6,766 nt of DNA from Thermococci archaeon (GTDB lineage: Archaea > Methanobacteriota_B > Thermococci > Thermococcales > Thermococcaceae). The notes below the pieces were generated by a model, which saw only the letters and a list, made by a program, of their open reading frames with translations, made no database searches and was not told where the DNA came from. A program made the position numbers and the translations under genes. Below, piece by piece: positions 1 through 6,112 of this stretch. Numbering within the stretch: the first letter of the stretch is position 1; each line of letters opens with the position of its first letter. The stretch covers positions 1 through 6,766 of the forward strand of contig QMUI01000048.1 of assembly GCA_003660485.1 (NCBI GenBank), read 5' to 3'.

Positions 1-119
1 AGATCCTAGACCTCAAGAGGAAAGCAAGGTTAAAACGACTAAAGAGGTACGCTCTAGTAATCGACTGGAATGTGAAAACCCCGTTAAAATCGGCGATAAT
101 GGAGGTGTTAAAATTATGA
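1..119 (+). CDS. C-terminal fragment of an upstream protein, possibly DUF58 family (partial)
   Basis: An open frame enters from the left edge (first full codon at 3) and ends in TGA at 117-119. It gives about 38 residues, beginning ILDLKRKARLKRLKRY, then a segment ALVIDWNVKTPL and a final helix ending EVLKL. The basic helix followed by V-[IV]-D-W and then P-L resembles the extreme C-terminus of DUF58 proteins, which often sit beside MoxR ATPases and small membrane proteins in archaea. That identification is inference from a short tail. The stop overlaps the start of the next gene as ATGA, which suggests translational coupling and a shared operon. The competing frame that runs straight into the next gene gives a less protein-like sequence. 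I am confident that a gene ends here and much less sure what it is. Confidence 0.6.
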   Translation, partial: ILDLKRKARLKRLKRYALVIDWNVKTPLKSAIMEVLKL

Positions 120-526
120 AGTACTCACTAATTACCTGGCTTGTTTTTCTTGGCTTCGTTATAAAGCTCCCTCACCCATGGGTGCCGATATTGATCTCAA
201 CCTTAGCCCTCACCTCTACAACCCTTGGAATCGTTGCAACAATGGGACTCGCGTTATACTTAATACTCACGGGTATCACTAATTTCCTGGGTGTTGCAAT
301 AATTGCCCTCCTCCTGCTAACTCTTGAAATTAGGGAAATGGAAAAGAAAAGAGCACCACTAAACCACTACCTTTCTGCTGTCTCTGCTATAGGTTCCTCC
401 ATGGTCTTTTATACTATCGTATATGCCCTCTATTTAATTAAGGTTCCCCTAGAGGTAACGTGGATAGCAGTGGCTTTTGCTTTTTTATTGTACGCATTTA
501 TCAGACGAGCACTCCTCCACGGGTAG
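116..526 (+). CDS. Small multi-pass membrane protein, function unknown
   Basis: A 136-residue hydrophobic protein that I do not recognise. About five membrane segments can be seen, roughly at residues 5-18, 22-38, 42-68, 87-108 and 114-131. A charged loop at about 70-84 (EIREMEKKRAP) separates the first and second halves, and the tail is basic (IRRALLHG). There is no catalytic motif and no clear signal peptide. The start is well supported: a perfect GGAGGTG at 101-107 lies 8 nt before the ATG, and the ATG overlaps the upstream TGA. This suggests cotranslation with the upstream gene, and the product may be a membrane partner of that protein. The last 42 bases overlap the tail of the MFS gene on the opposite strand. 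The overlap could mean an extended C-terminus, but both frames remain hydrophobic and protein-like up to it. Confidence 0.72.
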   Translation: MKYSLITWLVFLGFVIKLPHPWVPILISTLALTSTTLGIVATMGLALYLILTGITNFLGVAIIALLLLTLEIREMEKKRAPLNHYLSAVSAIGSSMVFYTIVYALYLIKVPLEVTWIAVAFAFLLYAFIRRALLHG

Positions 527-1696
527 CTTCATCCTGCTAACCACTATGAGAGTTGCTATACCGACCAGGGGCATTAAAGTTAGTTCAGCCAATGCCAAAG
601 TCTCACTGTGTCTAGCTAGGATATCAGTTATTGTTGGAGCTATTGCATTGGCCGAGTTTGAAATTAGCCCCAGGGCAAAGTTAGCCCTGGGCACAACTTC
701 TTGTGGATAAGTAGCAGGAGCGCTTGTCCAAAATGCCGGACCCGTCCCCTGCAGGGCTCCTACCAAGGTGACGCTTGCTAGGGCCAATGTGTAATTTCCA
801 TCAAGCATGGCCTTTGAGTACACGAGAAGCCCGGCGAAGGCTATTGCATAGGCCATTATCATTACCTTAACAATTGCATTGAATAACCCTCTTGGGTTCG
901 TATTCTTCCTTGAGAGTTGGTAGCCAAGGTAACCAAATCCTATACTCCAGAGAGCCTTGGAGACATTTAACGTCGTGGAAAGGGTAGCCACATGCTCCTT
1001 AGTCCATCCTATTTTATATCCAAGGCTACTTGAAAATCCGATTATCGTGAATATAACCCAGAGAGCGGGGAAAAAGGTGAATCCTAAGACCCAAGTAAAA
1101 GGCAATTTCCAAATGTTCACGCTGGCTTCTCCAGCTTTTGGATGTCTTATCTCAAAGTCCTCTACAAGGAAGTACCAAATTACGTAGACGATGTATATTA
1201 TCACGCCAGTAATGATAAATCCCATACTCCAAGAAACGTACCCAAGTAAATATCTTGCACTTATACTCCCAAATACTCCTCCCCAGAATATTCCGGAGAG
1301 TATTATTCCCTTTGCAAATGGTCTTTCTGCAACAAAGTATCTCGCTATCTGAGTGCTAAATAATGGGACCAAACCAACGACAAATCCCTGAATGAACCTT
1401 AAGAATACAACCACGTTCCAGTTGCCGACAAATGGAATCAGCATCTGAGGTATAGCCGCCCATGAAACCGCAATTCCGACGCTCCTCTTGAACGAACCTT
1501 CATAAAGTCTCGTGTGTCCTATTATGAATGCGACGAATAAACCGAAGACATAAGCTATGTGTTGCAACTCGTAAGCGGATTCTGGAATGCCAAAATGCTT
1601 AATTATGTCAGGTCTAGCTACGCTCATAAAGGTAAGCGTCCCAAATCCCGCAGTCATGAGTAAAGTGTCCAACAGTACTGCTCCCCATCTTTTCAT
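485..1696 (-). CDS. Major facilitator superfamily (MFS) permease
   Basis: A membrane transporter of about 403 residues with a typical 12-helix MFS layout: two hydrophobic halves joined by a hydrophilic loop around residues 185-200 (VEDFEIRHPKAGEAS). The loop GHTRLYEGSFKRSVG after helix 2 sits where MFS motif A lies, but it is degenerate. The stretch LRFIQGFVVGLVPLF with the later AERPFAKG and GGVFGS matches the helix 4-5 region of the family (RxxQG...G). The substrate cannot be read from the sequence. A TTG start nine codons upstream (1723) would overlap the previous gene. I prefer the ATG at 1696, because AGGAGGTG at 1703-1710 lies 6 nt before it and would be inside the coding region otherwise. 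It is the last gene of the operon running from 3148. Its C-terminal tail (VEECSSDKCVQ) overlaps the opposite gene. Confidence 0.88.
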   Translation of the reverse strand: MKRWGAVLLDTLLMTAGFGTLTFMSVARPDIIKHFGIPESAYELQHIAYVFGLFVAFIIGHTRLYEGSFKRSVGIAVSWAAIPQMLIPFVGNWNVVVFLRFIQGFVVGLVPLFSTQIARYFVAERPFAKGIILSGIFWGGVFGSISARYLLGYVSWSMGFIITGVIIYIVYVIWYFLVEDFEIRHPKAGEASVNIWKLPFTWVLGFTFFPALWVIFTIIGFSSSLGYKIGWTKEHVATLSTTLNVSKALWSIGFGYLGYQLSRKNTNPRGLFNAIVKVMIMAYAIAFAGLLVYSKAMLDGNYTLALASVTLVGALQGTGPAFWTSAPATYPQEVVPRANFALGLISNSANAIAPTITDILARHSETLALAELTLMPLVGIATLIVVSRMKLPVEECSSDKCVQ

Positions 1697-1709
1697 TTTA
1701 GGCACCTCC

Positions 1710-1973
1710 TCACAGTTTTCCAAAGATCATTAGGATGCCGAAGGTTATGAACAAAATTCCAGCGAATTTGTGGATGACCTCCACGGGAAGATAATCCCTA
1801 ATTTTCTCTCCAATTAGAGCCCCAATTAGGTTAACAAGAGCCAATCCCGAGATAGCTCCTATGAAAGCTTTCCACCACCCATACTTCGATGCGAAAGCTA
1901 TCGTAGCGAGCTGAGTTTTATCTCCAAGCTCGGCCAAAAAAATAGCCAAGAAAATCTGAAAGATCTCTTTCAT
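1710..1973 (-). CDS. Half-size UPF0016/GDT1 (TMEM165-like) membrane protein, putative divalent cation transporter
   Basis: A protein of 87-88 residues with three membrane segments (about 4-24, 34-54 and 67-86). The first carries AELGDKTQLATIAFA, the E-x-G-D-[KR]-T motif that defines the UPF0016/GDT1 family. Family members with known function move Mn2+ or Ca2+, for example yeast Gdt1, human TMEM165 and bacterial MneA-type exporters. Most contain two copies of the motif in one chain, while this protein has one, so it probably acts as a dimer or oligomer (inference). Two ATGs lie in tandem, at 1976 and 1973. GAGGTG at 1979-1984 is 5 nt from the second but only 2 nt from the first, so I take 1973. 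The start then overlaps the aminotransferase stop as TGATG. The MFS gene follows 13 nt later with its SD abutting this stop, so the three genes form one operon. Confidence 0.88.
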   Translation of the reverse strand: MKEIFQIFLAIFLAELGDKTQLATIAFASKYGWWKAFIGAISGLALVNLIGALIGEKIRDYLPVEVIHKFAGILFITFGILMIFGKL

Positions 1974-3148
1974 CATTTCACCTCACTCAGGGCTTTCTCT
2001 ATTCTGTCCATCGCTTCGATGAGTTTCTCCCTGCTTGTCGCGTAGCTTATCCTTACGTATCCCTCTCCATTCTTACCAAATGCCGTCCCAGGAATTACAA
2101 CGACCCTTGCTCTTTCAAGTAACCATTCACTGAACTCTTCACTACTCATTTCGGTTTCACTTATGTTCGGGAAGATATAAAATGCCCCTTTCGGCTCTCT
2201 GACCTTTATATAAGGCATTTTCTTTAGCCTGTCAAGGACAATTTTTCTCCTCTCTGCGTACTCCTTTCTCATTTCTTCAACGGCCTTCCAGCTCTCCTCA
2301 CTCCTCAACGCTTCAACTCCAGCAATCTGAACGAATGAAGTTACGTTTCCTATAACATAGGCATGAAGCTTTACCATATCTCTAATGATTTGACTTGGAG
2401 CTATTGCAAACCCTAACCTCCATCCGGTCATTGCAAAGGTCTTTGAGAATGAGTTAACAAGGATAGTGTTCTCGGGAGCGAACTTTATCATCGGATAGTG
2501 CTTTGCGCCATCGTAGAGGAAGTGTTCATATGGTTCATCACTCAATATGTAGATGTTATAATCCTGGGCTATGTCAGCTATGGCTTTAACAACTTCTTTT
2601 TTCAGAACCGCCCCCGTTGGATTGTTCGGGTAGTTGATAACTATCATCCTTGTTCTCTTTGTTATGAGTTCAAGCAACTCATCTGGATCCACCATGAAAT
2701 CATTCTCTTCCCTTAGAGGTATCCTTATGGGCTTAGCTTCAGCAAGCTTTGCATCTTCAGCATAACTAACGAATGCTGGATCTGGTATTATAACTTCATC
2801 TCCCTGCTCAAGAAGAGTTTCGAATGCTATATAGGTTGCTTCATAAGCTCCCGCGGTAACTATGACATTATCAACCTCAATGTCAACATCATAGAATCTC
2901 TTGTAATACTCAACAATGGCCTCTCTAAGCTCCTGGATTCCTGCATTTGGGGTATAATGTGTCCACCCTTCATCCATAGCTCTCTTTGCGGCCTCTTTAA
3001 TGTTAACTGGAGTATCAAAGTCTGGTTCTCCTATCCCAAGGGATATAACTCCCTTCATTTTTGAAGCCCTTTCAAAAAGTTCCCTTATCTTAGATCGCTG
3101 TATAAGACCCATTCGAGCCGCAACAAAGTACTTCTTTTTCTGCCTCAT
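1973..3148 (-). CDS. PLP-dependent class I aminotransferase (aspartate/aromatic type)
   Basis: A 391-residue fold-type I aminotransferase, the normal length for subgroup I-gamma archaeal enzymes. It would move an amino group between an amino acid and 2-oxoglutarate in the cytoplasm. Visible landmarks are SLGIGEPDFDTP (36-47), THYTPNAG (63-70), NNPTGA with the PLP-contacting Asn176 (175-180), SDEPYEHF with Asp204 and Tyr207, SFSKTFAMTGWRLGF with the Schiff-base Lys236 and phosphate-binding Arg244, and YVRISYA with the carboxylate-binding Arg366. From memory it is close to the aromatic and aspartate aminotransferases of Pyrococcus, which have several paralogues, so substrate preference is left open. 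The start at 3148 has AGGTGAG 6-7 nt upstream. Met13 is an alternative that would match shorter relatives but has no comparable SD. It is the first gene of the operon and has its own TATA box at about 3180-3190. Confidence 0.93.
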   Translation of the reverse strand: MRQKKKYFVAARMGLIQRSKIRELFERASKMKGVISLGIGEPDFDTPVNIKEAAKRAMDEGWTHYTPNAGIQELREAIVEYYKRFYDVDIEVDNVIVTAGAYEATYIAFETLLEQGDEVIIPDPAFVSYAEDAKLAEAKPIRIPLREENDFMVDPDELLELITKRTRMIVINYPNNPTGAVLKKEVVKAIADIAQDYNIYILSDEPYEHFLYDGAKHYPMIKFAPENTILVNSFSKTFAMTGWRLGFAIAPSQIIRDMVKLHAYVIGNVTSFVQIAGVEALRSEESWKAVEEMRKEYAERRKIVLDRLKKMPYIKVREPKGAFYIFPNISETEMSSEEFSEWLLERARVVVIPGTAFGKNGEGYVRISYATSREKLIEAMDRIEKALSEVK

Positions 3149-3177
3149 CAGGGCTCACCTGGTTCCTCATAAAAATG

Positions 3178-3192
3178 AAAAATTTATAAAAT
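3178..3192 (-). promoter_or_regulatory. Promoter of the aminotransferase operon (TATA box)
   Basis: Read on the minus strand, the segment AAAATTTTATAAATTTTT contains a near-consensus archaeal TATA box (TTTATAAA) preceded by an A-rich BRE-like stretch. It is centred about 37 nt before the ATG at 3148, which predicts transcription starting near 3160 and a short leader that still includes the AGGTGAG SD. The same T-rich tract immediately follows the cgi121 stop (3210) on the same strand, so it may also act as that gene's terminator. Confidence 0.6.
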
Positions 3193-3209
3193 TTTGCTGA
3201 AGGGGAGAA

Positions 3210-3641
3210 TTAGAGCGTTTCGGTCATGGCAATCCTTTCAAAAGATTTTTTCACAATTTCCCTGTCACATTCGTTCAATGTTACTTCCGTAGCCCCAATT
3301 TTCGATAATATTTTGGTTAAAAGTTTGCAGGGATTCTCTGTTCCAAATGTAACTATGAAGTTTTCTCCCTCCCCAGCCCCTACAAGGTTTATTGCTTCTC
3401 TTATTTGTCTAACGCCAGCAAGCCTTAGCAATATTTCCCCCTTCACGGTTTTTGCTTTATTTCGTCCTTGGGCAAATGCCTTTAGGGCAAGAATTGTTGC
3501 AAATACAACCTCCTCAAGGCAATTAGCTTTAACAATTTGGCAATTTTCTCCACAGATATTAATCAATAACTCAGCCTCATCCCTAGTAAGATGAACTCTC
3601 GCTATACAAATTTTTCCAAATTTTGTATTTATCTCCATCAT
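3210..3641 (-). CDS. cgi121: KEOPS complex subunit Cgi121
   Basis: A 143-residue protein matching the Cgi121/TPRKB family. KEOPS (Kae1, Bud32, Cgi121, Pcc1) transfers the threonylcarbamoyl group to A37 of ANN-decoding tRNAs (t6A). Cgi121 binds Bud32 and, in archaea, the tRNA 3' CCA end. The recognisable core is LEEVVFATILALKAFAQG (42-59) followed by KGEILLRLAGVRQIREAI (67-84), the helix pair with E-I-L-x-x-L-[AS]-G-x-R-Q-I that typifies the family. A variable C-terminal strand and helix follow (FIVTFGTENP, then ILSKIGATEV). Length is normal. The start has tandem ATGs at 3641 and 3638 with no SD in front. A TATA box centred 27 nt upstream suggests a leaderless mRNA starting at or next to the first ATG. 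It is divergent from the cell-division cluster and 61 nt ahead of the aminotransferase operon. Confidence 0.85.
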   Translation of the reverse strand: MMEINTKFGKICIARVHLTRDEAELLINICGENCQIVKANCLEEVVFATILALKAFAQGRNKAKTVKGEILLRLAGVRQIREAINLVGAGEGENFIVTFGTENPCKLLTKILSKIGATEVTLNECDREIVKKSFERIAMTETL

Positions 3642-3662
3642 GAGGACTTCTAATTACCTAAG

Positions 3663-3675
3663 GGTATATAATTCA
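3663..3675 (-). promoter_or_regulatory. Promoter of cgi121, probably giving a leaderless transcript
   Basis: On the minus strand GAATTATATACCC carries a TATA element (TTATATA) centred near 3668. That is 26-27 nt before the A of the ATG at 3641, the usual archaeal TATA-to-start distance. With no Shine-Dalgarno visible between 3641 and 3660, the simplest reading is transcription beginning at the start codon itself. Confidence 0.5.
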
Positions 3676-3773
3676 TGCTATACTGTGAGGTTAACTTTTT
3701 TAAAATTTTTAAAATATTTGGGTCTAAAATTTTGGATTTTTAGAAAATGATATTATGACAATAATAACTTAGG

Positions 3774-3790
3774 CCAAAAAATATTTAACT
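3774..3790 (+). promoter_or_regulatory. Probable promoter of the cdrS-ftsZ2 operon
   Basis: CCAAAAAATATTTAAC offers an A-rich BRE-like half followed by a TATA-like ATATTTAA (3781-3788). Initiation about 25 nt downstream would fall near 3810 and leave a leader of about 30 nt that includes GGGTG at 3827-3831, 8 nt before the ATG. A second AT-rich element, CTTAAAATAG (3805-3814), is an alternative but would leave almost no leader. Confidence 0.4.
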
Positions 3791-3839
3791 AATTAAAGCG
3801 CAGGCTTAAAATAGGAAACTCCCCGCGGGTGTTGAGGGA

Positions 3840-4028
3840 ATGGCCAAGATGAAAATAATCAGCGTTCAACTGCCTCAAAGCATGATACACGGGCTTGATG
3901 CTCTTGTTAAAAGAGGTGTTTTTCCAAATAGAAGCGAAGCTATTCGAGTAGCTATTAGGGAGCTTCTCAAGAAGGAACTGTACCGAGAAGAACTACAGGA
4001 GGAGCTCCCCGAATACCTCGTTAGATAA
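3840..4028 (+). CDS. cdrS: CdrS-like short ribbon-helix-helix (CopG/MetJ-type) transcription regulator
   Basis: A 62-residue protein that is almost entirely one ribbon-helix-helix domain: strand KIISVQLPQ (5-13), helix A SMIHGLDALVKRG (14-26), turn FPNRSEAI (28-35) and helix B through VAIRELLKKEL (37-47), then an acidic tail. Two such chains form the DNA-reading unit, with strand residues K5, S8 and Q10 likely to face the major groove. In haloarchaea CdrS lies directly upstream of ftsZ2 and controls division genes; here too it precedes ftsZ2, by 21 nt. Assignment as CdrS rests on domain, size and this position. The ATG at 3840 has GGGTG 8 nt upstream. A second ATG at 3849 would remove three residues and has GAGGG 10 nt upstream. 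It probably regulates its own operon, since a short palindrome lies in its leader. Confidence 0.85.
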   Translation: MAKMKIISVQLPQSMIHGLDALVKRGVFPNRSEAIRVAIRELLKKELYREELQEELPEYLVR

Positions 4029-4049
4029 ACTTGGGGGAGGAGAGGAGGA

Positions 4050-5294
4050 ATGGTATTTAAAAAATTATTAGAGCAGGCCGGAATTGACCTTGACTTTGAC
4101 GGGGAAAAAGTTGAAACCTCCGAATTTTTTGAAGGTGGCGAAGATCTTATAAAGATTGCAGTCATCGGTGTGGGAGGTTCGGGTAATAACACAATTAGCA
4201 GACTTTATGACCTTGGGGTTCAGGGAGCTGACCTTATAGCCATGAATACCGATGCTCAGCATTTACATCAGATTAAAGCTCATAAGAAGCTTTTATTAGG
4301 CAGGTCGATAACCCAGGGTAAGGGATCAGGGGGAGACCCCAGGATAGGTTATAGGGCAGCAGAGGCTAGTGCCAACGAGATTGCAAAAATGGTTAAGGAT
4401 TACGATCTTGTATTCATAACGGCAGGAATGGGTAATGGAACAGGAACCGGTGCCGCTCCAGTAGTTGCTAGGATAATCAAAGAGACCGCAAGAAACAATG
4501 CCAAGCTTCAAGAGCCCCTTGTCATAAGTGTTGTAACTTTTCCATTTAAGATGGAAGGATGGGTTAGAATTGAGAAAGCCAAGGCTGGAATAAAGATGCT
4601 CCTCGAGCACTCGGATACCGTAATAATAATCCAGAATGACAAGTTGATAGACTTAGTTCCAAACCTCCCAATACAAACAGCTTTCAGATTCGCTGATGAG
4701 ATAATAGCGAGAATGGTTAAGGGTATCATAGAGACGATTAAGCTCCCCTCCATGGTAAACATAGATTACGCCGATATCTATAGCGTAATGAAAGGAGGGG
4801 GCCCAGCCCTCATTGGGATAGGAGAGAGTGACTCAAATAATAGGGCCGTAGATGCCGTAATGGAAGCCTTGAACAACAAGATGCTCGAAGTAGAGTTTGG
4901 ATCCGGAGACAAGGCCTTAGTACACTTCACCGTGGGACCTGATGTTAGTTTGAAGGAGATAACAAACGCCATGGAAGTAGTGTATGAAAAACTTGGAGAA
5001 AAGAGTGAAATTAAGTGGGGAGCAATGGTAGATCCAGACATGGGCAAGACCGTAAGAGCGATGGTCATAATGACAGGCGTTAAGAGCCCCCAGATACTTG
5101 GTTACAAGGAGGGAGTTGAAGTCCATGCATTAACGGACTCTGATTACATAATATCACCAAAGGACATCATGGCCGTGGACAGCAAAGTTGATGAAATTTT
5201 TGCGGAGATAGATCCAAGAGGGAGGAGATTCAGTAAAAAGAAAGATGACTATATAAAAAGGATATTTAGCGATTTGGGCTTCTACGAGCTTTAG
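4050..5294 (+). CDS. ftsZ2: Cell division GTPase FtsZ2 (archaeal tubulin homologue)
   Basis: A 414-residue FtsZ that polymerises with GTP into the mid-cell ring. The GTP-binding domain shows [19 protein letters not shown] (39-57), NTDAQHL (66-72), the tubulin signature region [13 protein letters not shown] (125-137) and [13 protein letters not shown] (196-208). The T7 synergy loop NIDYAD (237-242) keeps both acidic residues, so hydrolysis across the subunit interface should work. The C-terminal domain contains [13 protein letters not shown] and [10 protein letters not shown], which match FtsZ2 rather than FtsZ1. Two oddities are Asn129 in place of a signature glycine and a loop of extra residues (about 147-156, [10 protein letters not shown]) before strand LVISVV. 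A short acidic N-terminal extension (1-32) and a basic tail ending [10 protein letters not shown] flank the core; the tail may bind a membrane anchor such as SepF. GGGGGAGG lies 9 nt upstream. It is cotranscribed with cdrS. Confidence 0.95.
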   Translation: MVFKKLLEQAGIDLDFDGEKVETSEFFEGGEDLIKIAVIGVGGSGNNTISRLYDLGVQGADLIAMNTDAQHLHQIKAHKKLLLGRSITQGKGSGGDPRIGYRAAEASANEIAKMVKDYDLVFITAGMGNGTGTGAAPVVARIIKETARNNAKLQEPLVISVVTFPFKMEGWVRIEKAKAGIKMLLEHSDTVIIIQNDKLIDLVPNLPIQTAFRFADEIIARMVKGIIETIKLPSMVNIDYADIYSVMKGGGPALIGIGESDSNNRAVDAVMEALNNKMLEVEFGSGDKALVHFTVGPDVSLKEITNAMEVVYEKLGEKSEIKWGAMVDPDMGKTVRAMVIMTGVKSPQILGYKEGVEVHALTDSDYIISPKDIMAVDSKVDEIFAEIDPRGRRFSKKKDDYIKRIFSDLGFYEL

Positions 5295-5344
5295 CCTTTA
5301 ACTTTTTAACTCATAATCCTTACACAGTTTCTAGGTGGGCTTTA
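5295..5344 (+). promoter_or_regulatory. ftsZ2-segA intergenic spacer with T-rich tract and possible promoter
   Basis: This 50-nt gap starts with CTTTAACTTTTTAACTC, in which TTTAAC occurs twice with an 8-bp period (5297-5302 and 5305-5310). The tract could end part of the ftsZ2 transcripts or serve as a weak TATA element starting transcription near 5330. The ParA gene has a good SD, AGGTGG at 5333-5338, 6 nt before its ATG. Which role applies cannot be settled from sequence, and readthrough from cdrS-ftsZ2 is also likely. Confidence 0.3.
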
Positions 5345-6112
5345 ATGGGGGTAGTTATCAGTATAGCCAACCAAAAGGGAGGGGTAGGCAAAACTACACT
5401 TGCCTTAAATCTCGGGCACGCCCTCGCTAAACTTGGTAGAAGAGTCCTTCTTGTTGACATTGATCCACAATTCAACCTGACATTTGCCCTGATTGGGATG
5501 GATGTAGTTGAGTATGAGAACAAAAATGTAGGGACACTAATGACTAAAGAAAGCCAAATAGAGGAGGTAATAATCAACGTGAAGGACAATCTTGACTTAA
5601 TTCCAAGTCATTTGACCTTGTCCGCAAAGGAAATTGAGATCCTTAACTCGTACAACAGAGAGAGGAGATTAGAGAAAGCTCTAAAGCCCATATTTCCCGA
5701 TTACGACTATATAATAATCGACAACCCTCCAAGCATGGGAATATTTTTGGTTAACTCCCTAACCGCTTCAGACTACGTTCTAATTCCGCTCGAGCTCAGC
5801 TATTTTGGAGTGATAGGTATGCAACTAATGTTCAACTTAATGGCGATGATAAAGGAGGAGACGAACGACAGTCTAAGGCTACTCGGTATAGTCCCAAATA
5901 AGTTTACTAGGCAGACAAAAGTTCCCCAGATGAGGCTAAAGGAGCTTAAGGAACTATATCCAGATGCTCCAATACTTCCCACTATTCCCAAGGCAATAGC
6001 AATCGAGAAGGCTCAAGCGGAAGGAAAAAGTATATTTGAGTACGAGCCCGATGGTAAGGCAAGCAGGGCATTTGAAAAGCTTGCCAAAGAGGTGATCTCA
6101 ATTGTCGAATGA
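5345..6112 (+). CDS. segA: ParA/Soj-type partition ATPase, SegA-like
   Basis: A 255-residue P-loop ATPase of the ParA/MinD family, the usual length for a ParA without an N-terminal DNA-binding domain. The deviant Walker A box is NQKGGVGKTT (9-18) with signature Lys11 and catalytic-site Lys16. Switch I is VDIDPQFNLT (37-46) with Asp38 and Asp40, and the Walker B region is IIIDNPPS (123-130) with Asp126. VPNKFTRQT (183-191) and the helix after PTIPKAIAIEKAQ complete the fold. There is no C-terminal amphipathic membrane helix of the MinD kind, so a chromosome or plasmid partition role fits better than division-site selection. ParA proteins form ATP-dimers that bind DNA nonspecifically and are stimulated by a site-specific partner. 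The gene immediately downstream, overlapping by 11 nt, encodes such a partner, as in crenarchaeal segAB. The SD is AGGTGG. Confidence 0.88.
   Translation: MGVVISIANQKGGVGKTTLALNLGHALAKLGRRVLLVDIDPQFNLTFALIGMDVVEYENKNVGTLMTKESQIEEVIINVKDNLDLIPSHLTLSAKEIEILNSYNRERRLEKALKPIFPDYDYIIIDNPPSMGIFLVNSLTASDYVLIPLELSYFGVIGMQLMFNLMAMIKEETNDSLRLLGIVPNKFTRQTKVPQMRLKELKELYPDAPILPTIPKAIAIEKAQAEGKSIFEYEPDGKASRAFEKLAKEVISIVE

Noticed and set aside
477..1187. Plus-strand open frames at 477-710 and 957-1187 opposite the MFS gene
   Set aside because: Antisense to a clear membrane transporter, no SD, and no protein-like pattern.
1697..1723. TTG-initiated N-terminal extension of the MFS protein (MENCEEVPK)
   Set aside because: It would overlap the previous gene and place the strong AGGAGGTG site inside the coding region; the ATG at 1696 with that SD explains the data better.
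3226..3594. Plus-strand open frame of 122 codons opposite cgi121
   Set aside because: It lies wholly antisense to a recognised family, has no SD or promoter, and its composition (rich in S, F, P) is that of a shadow frame.
3875..4192. Minus-strand open frame of 105 codons across cdrS and the start of ftsZ2
   Set aside because: Serine- and proline-rich shadow of two recognised genes, with no family features or start signals.
4068..5126. Several minus-strand open frames inside ftsZ2
   Set aside because: All lie opposite conserved FtsZ motifs and show biased, low-quality composition.
5320..5991. Minus-strand open frames opposite the ParA gene (5320-5589 and 5800-5991)
   Set aside because: They are antisense to the Walker-motif region and core of the ATPase and have no initiation signals.
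5345..6112. MinD rather than ParA identity
   Set aside because: There is no C-terminal membrane-targeting helix, switch I reads DIDPQFN as in ParA/Soj, and an RHH partner gene overlaps the 3' end.
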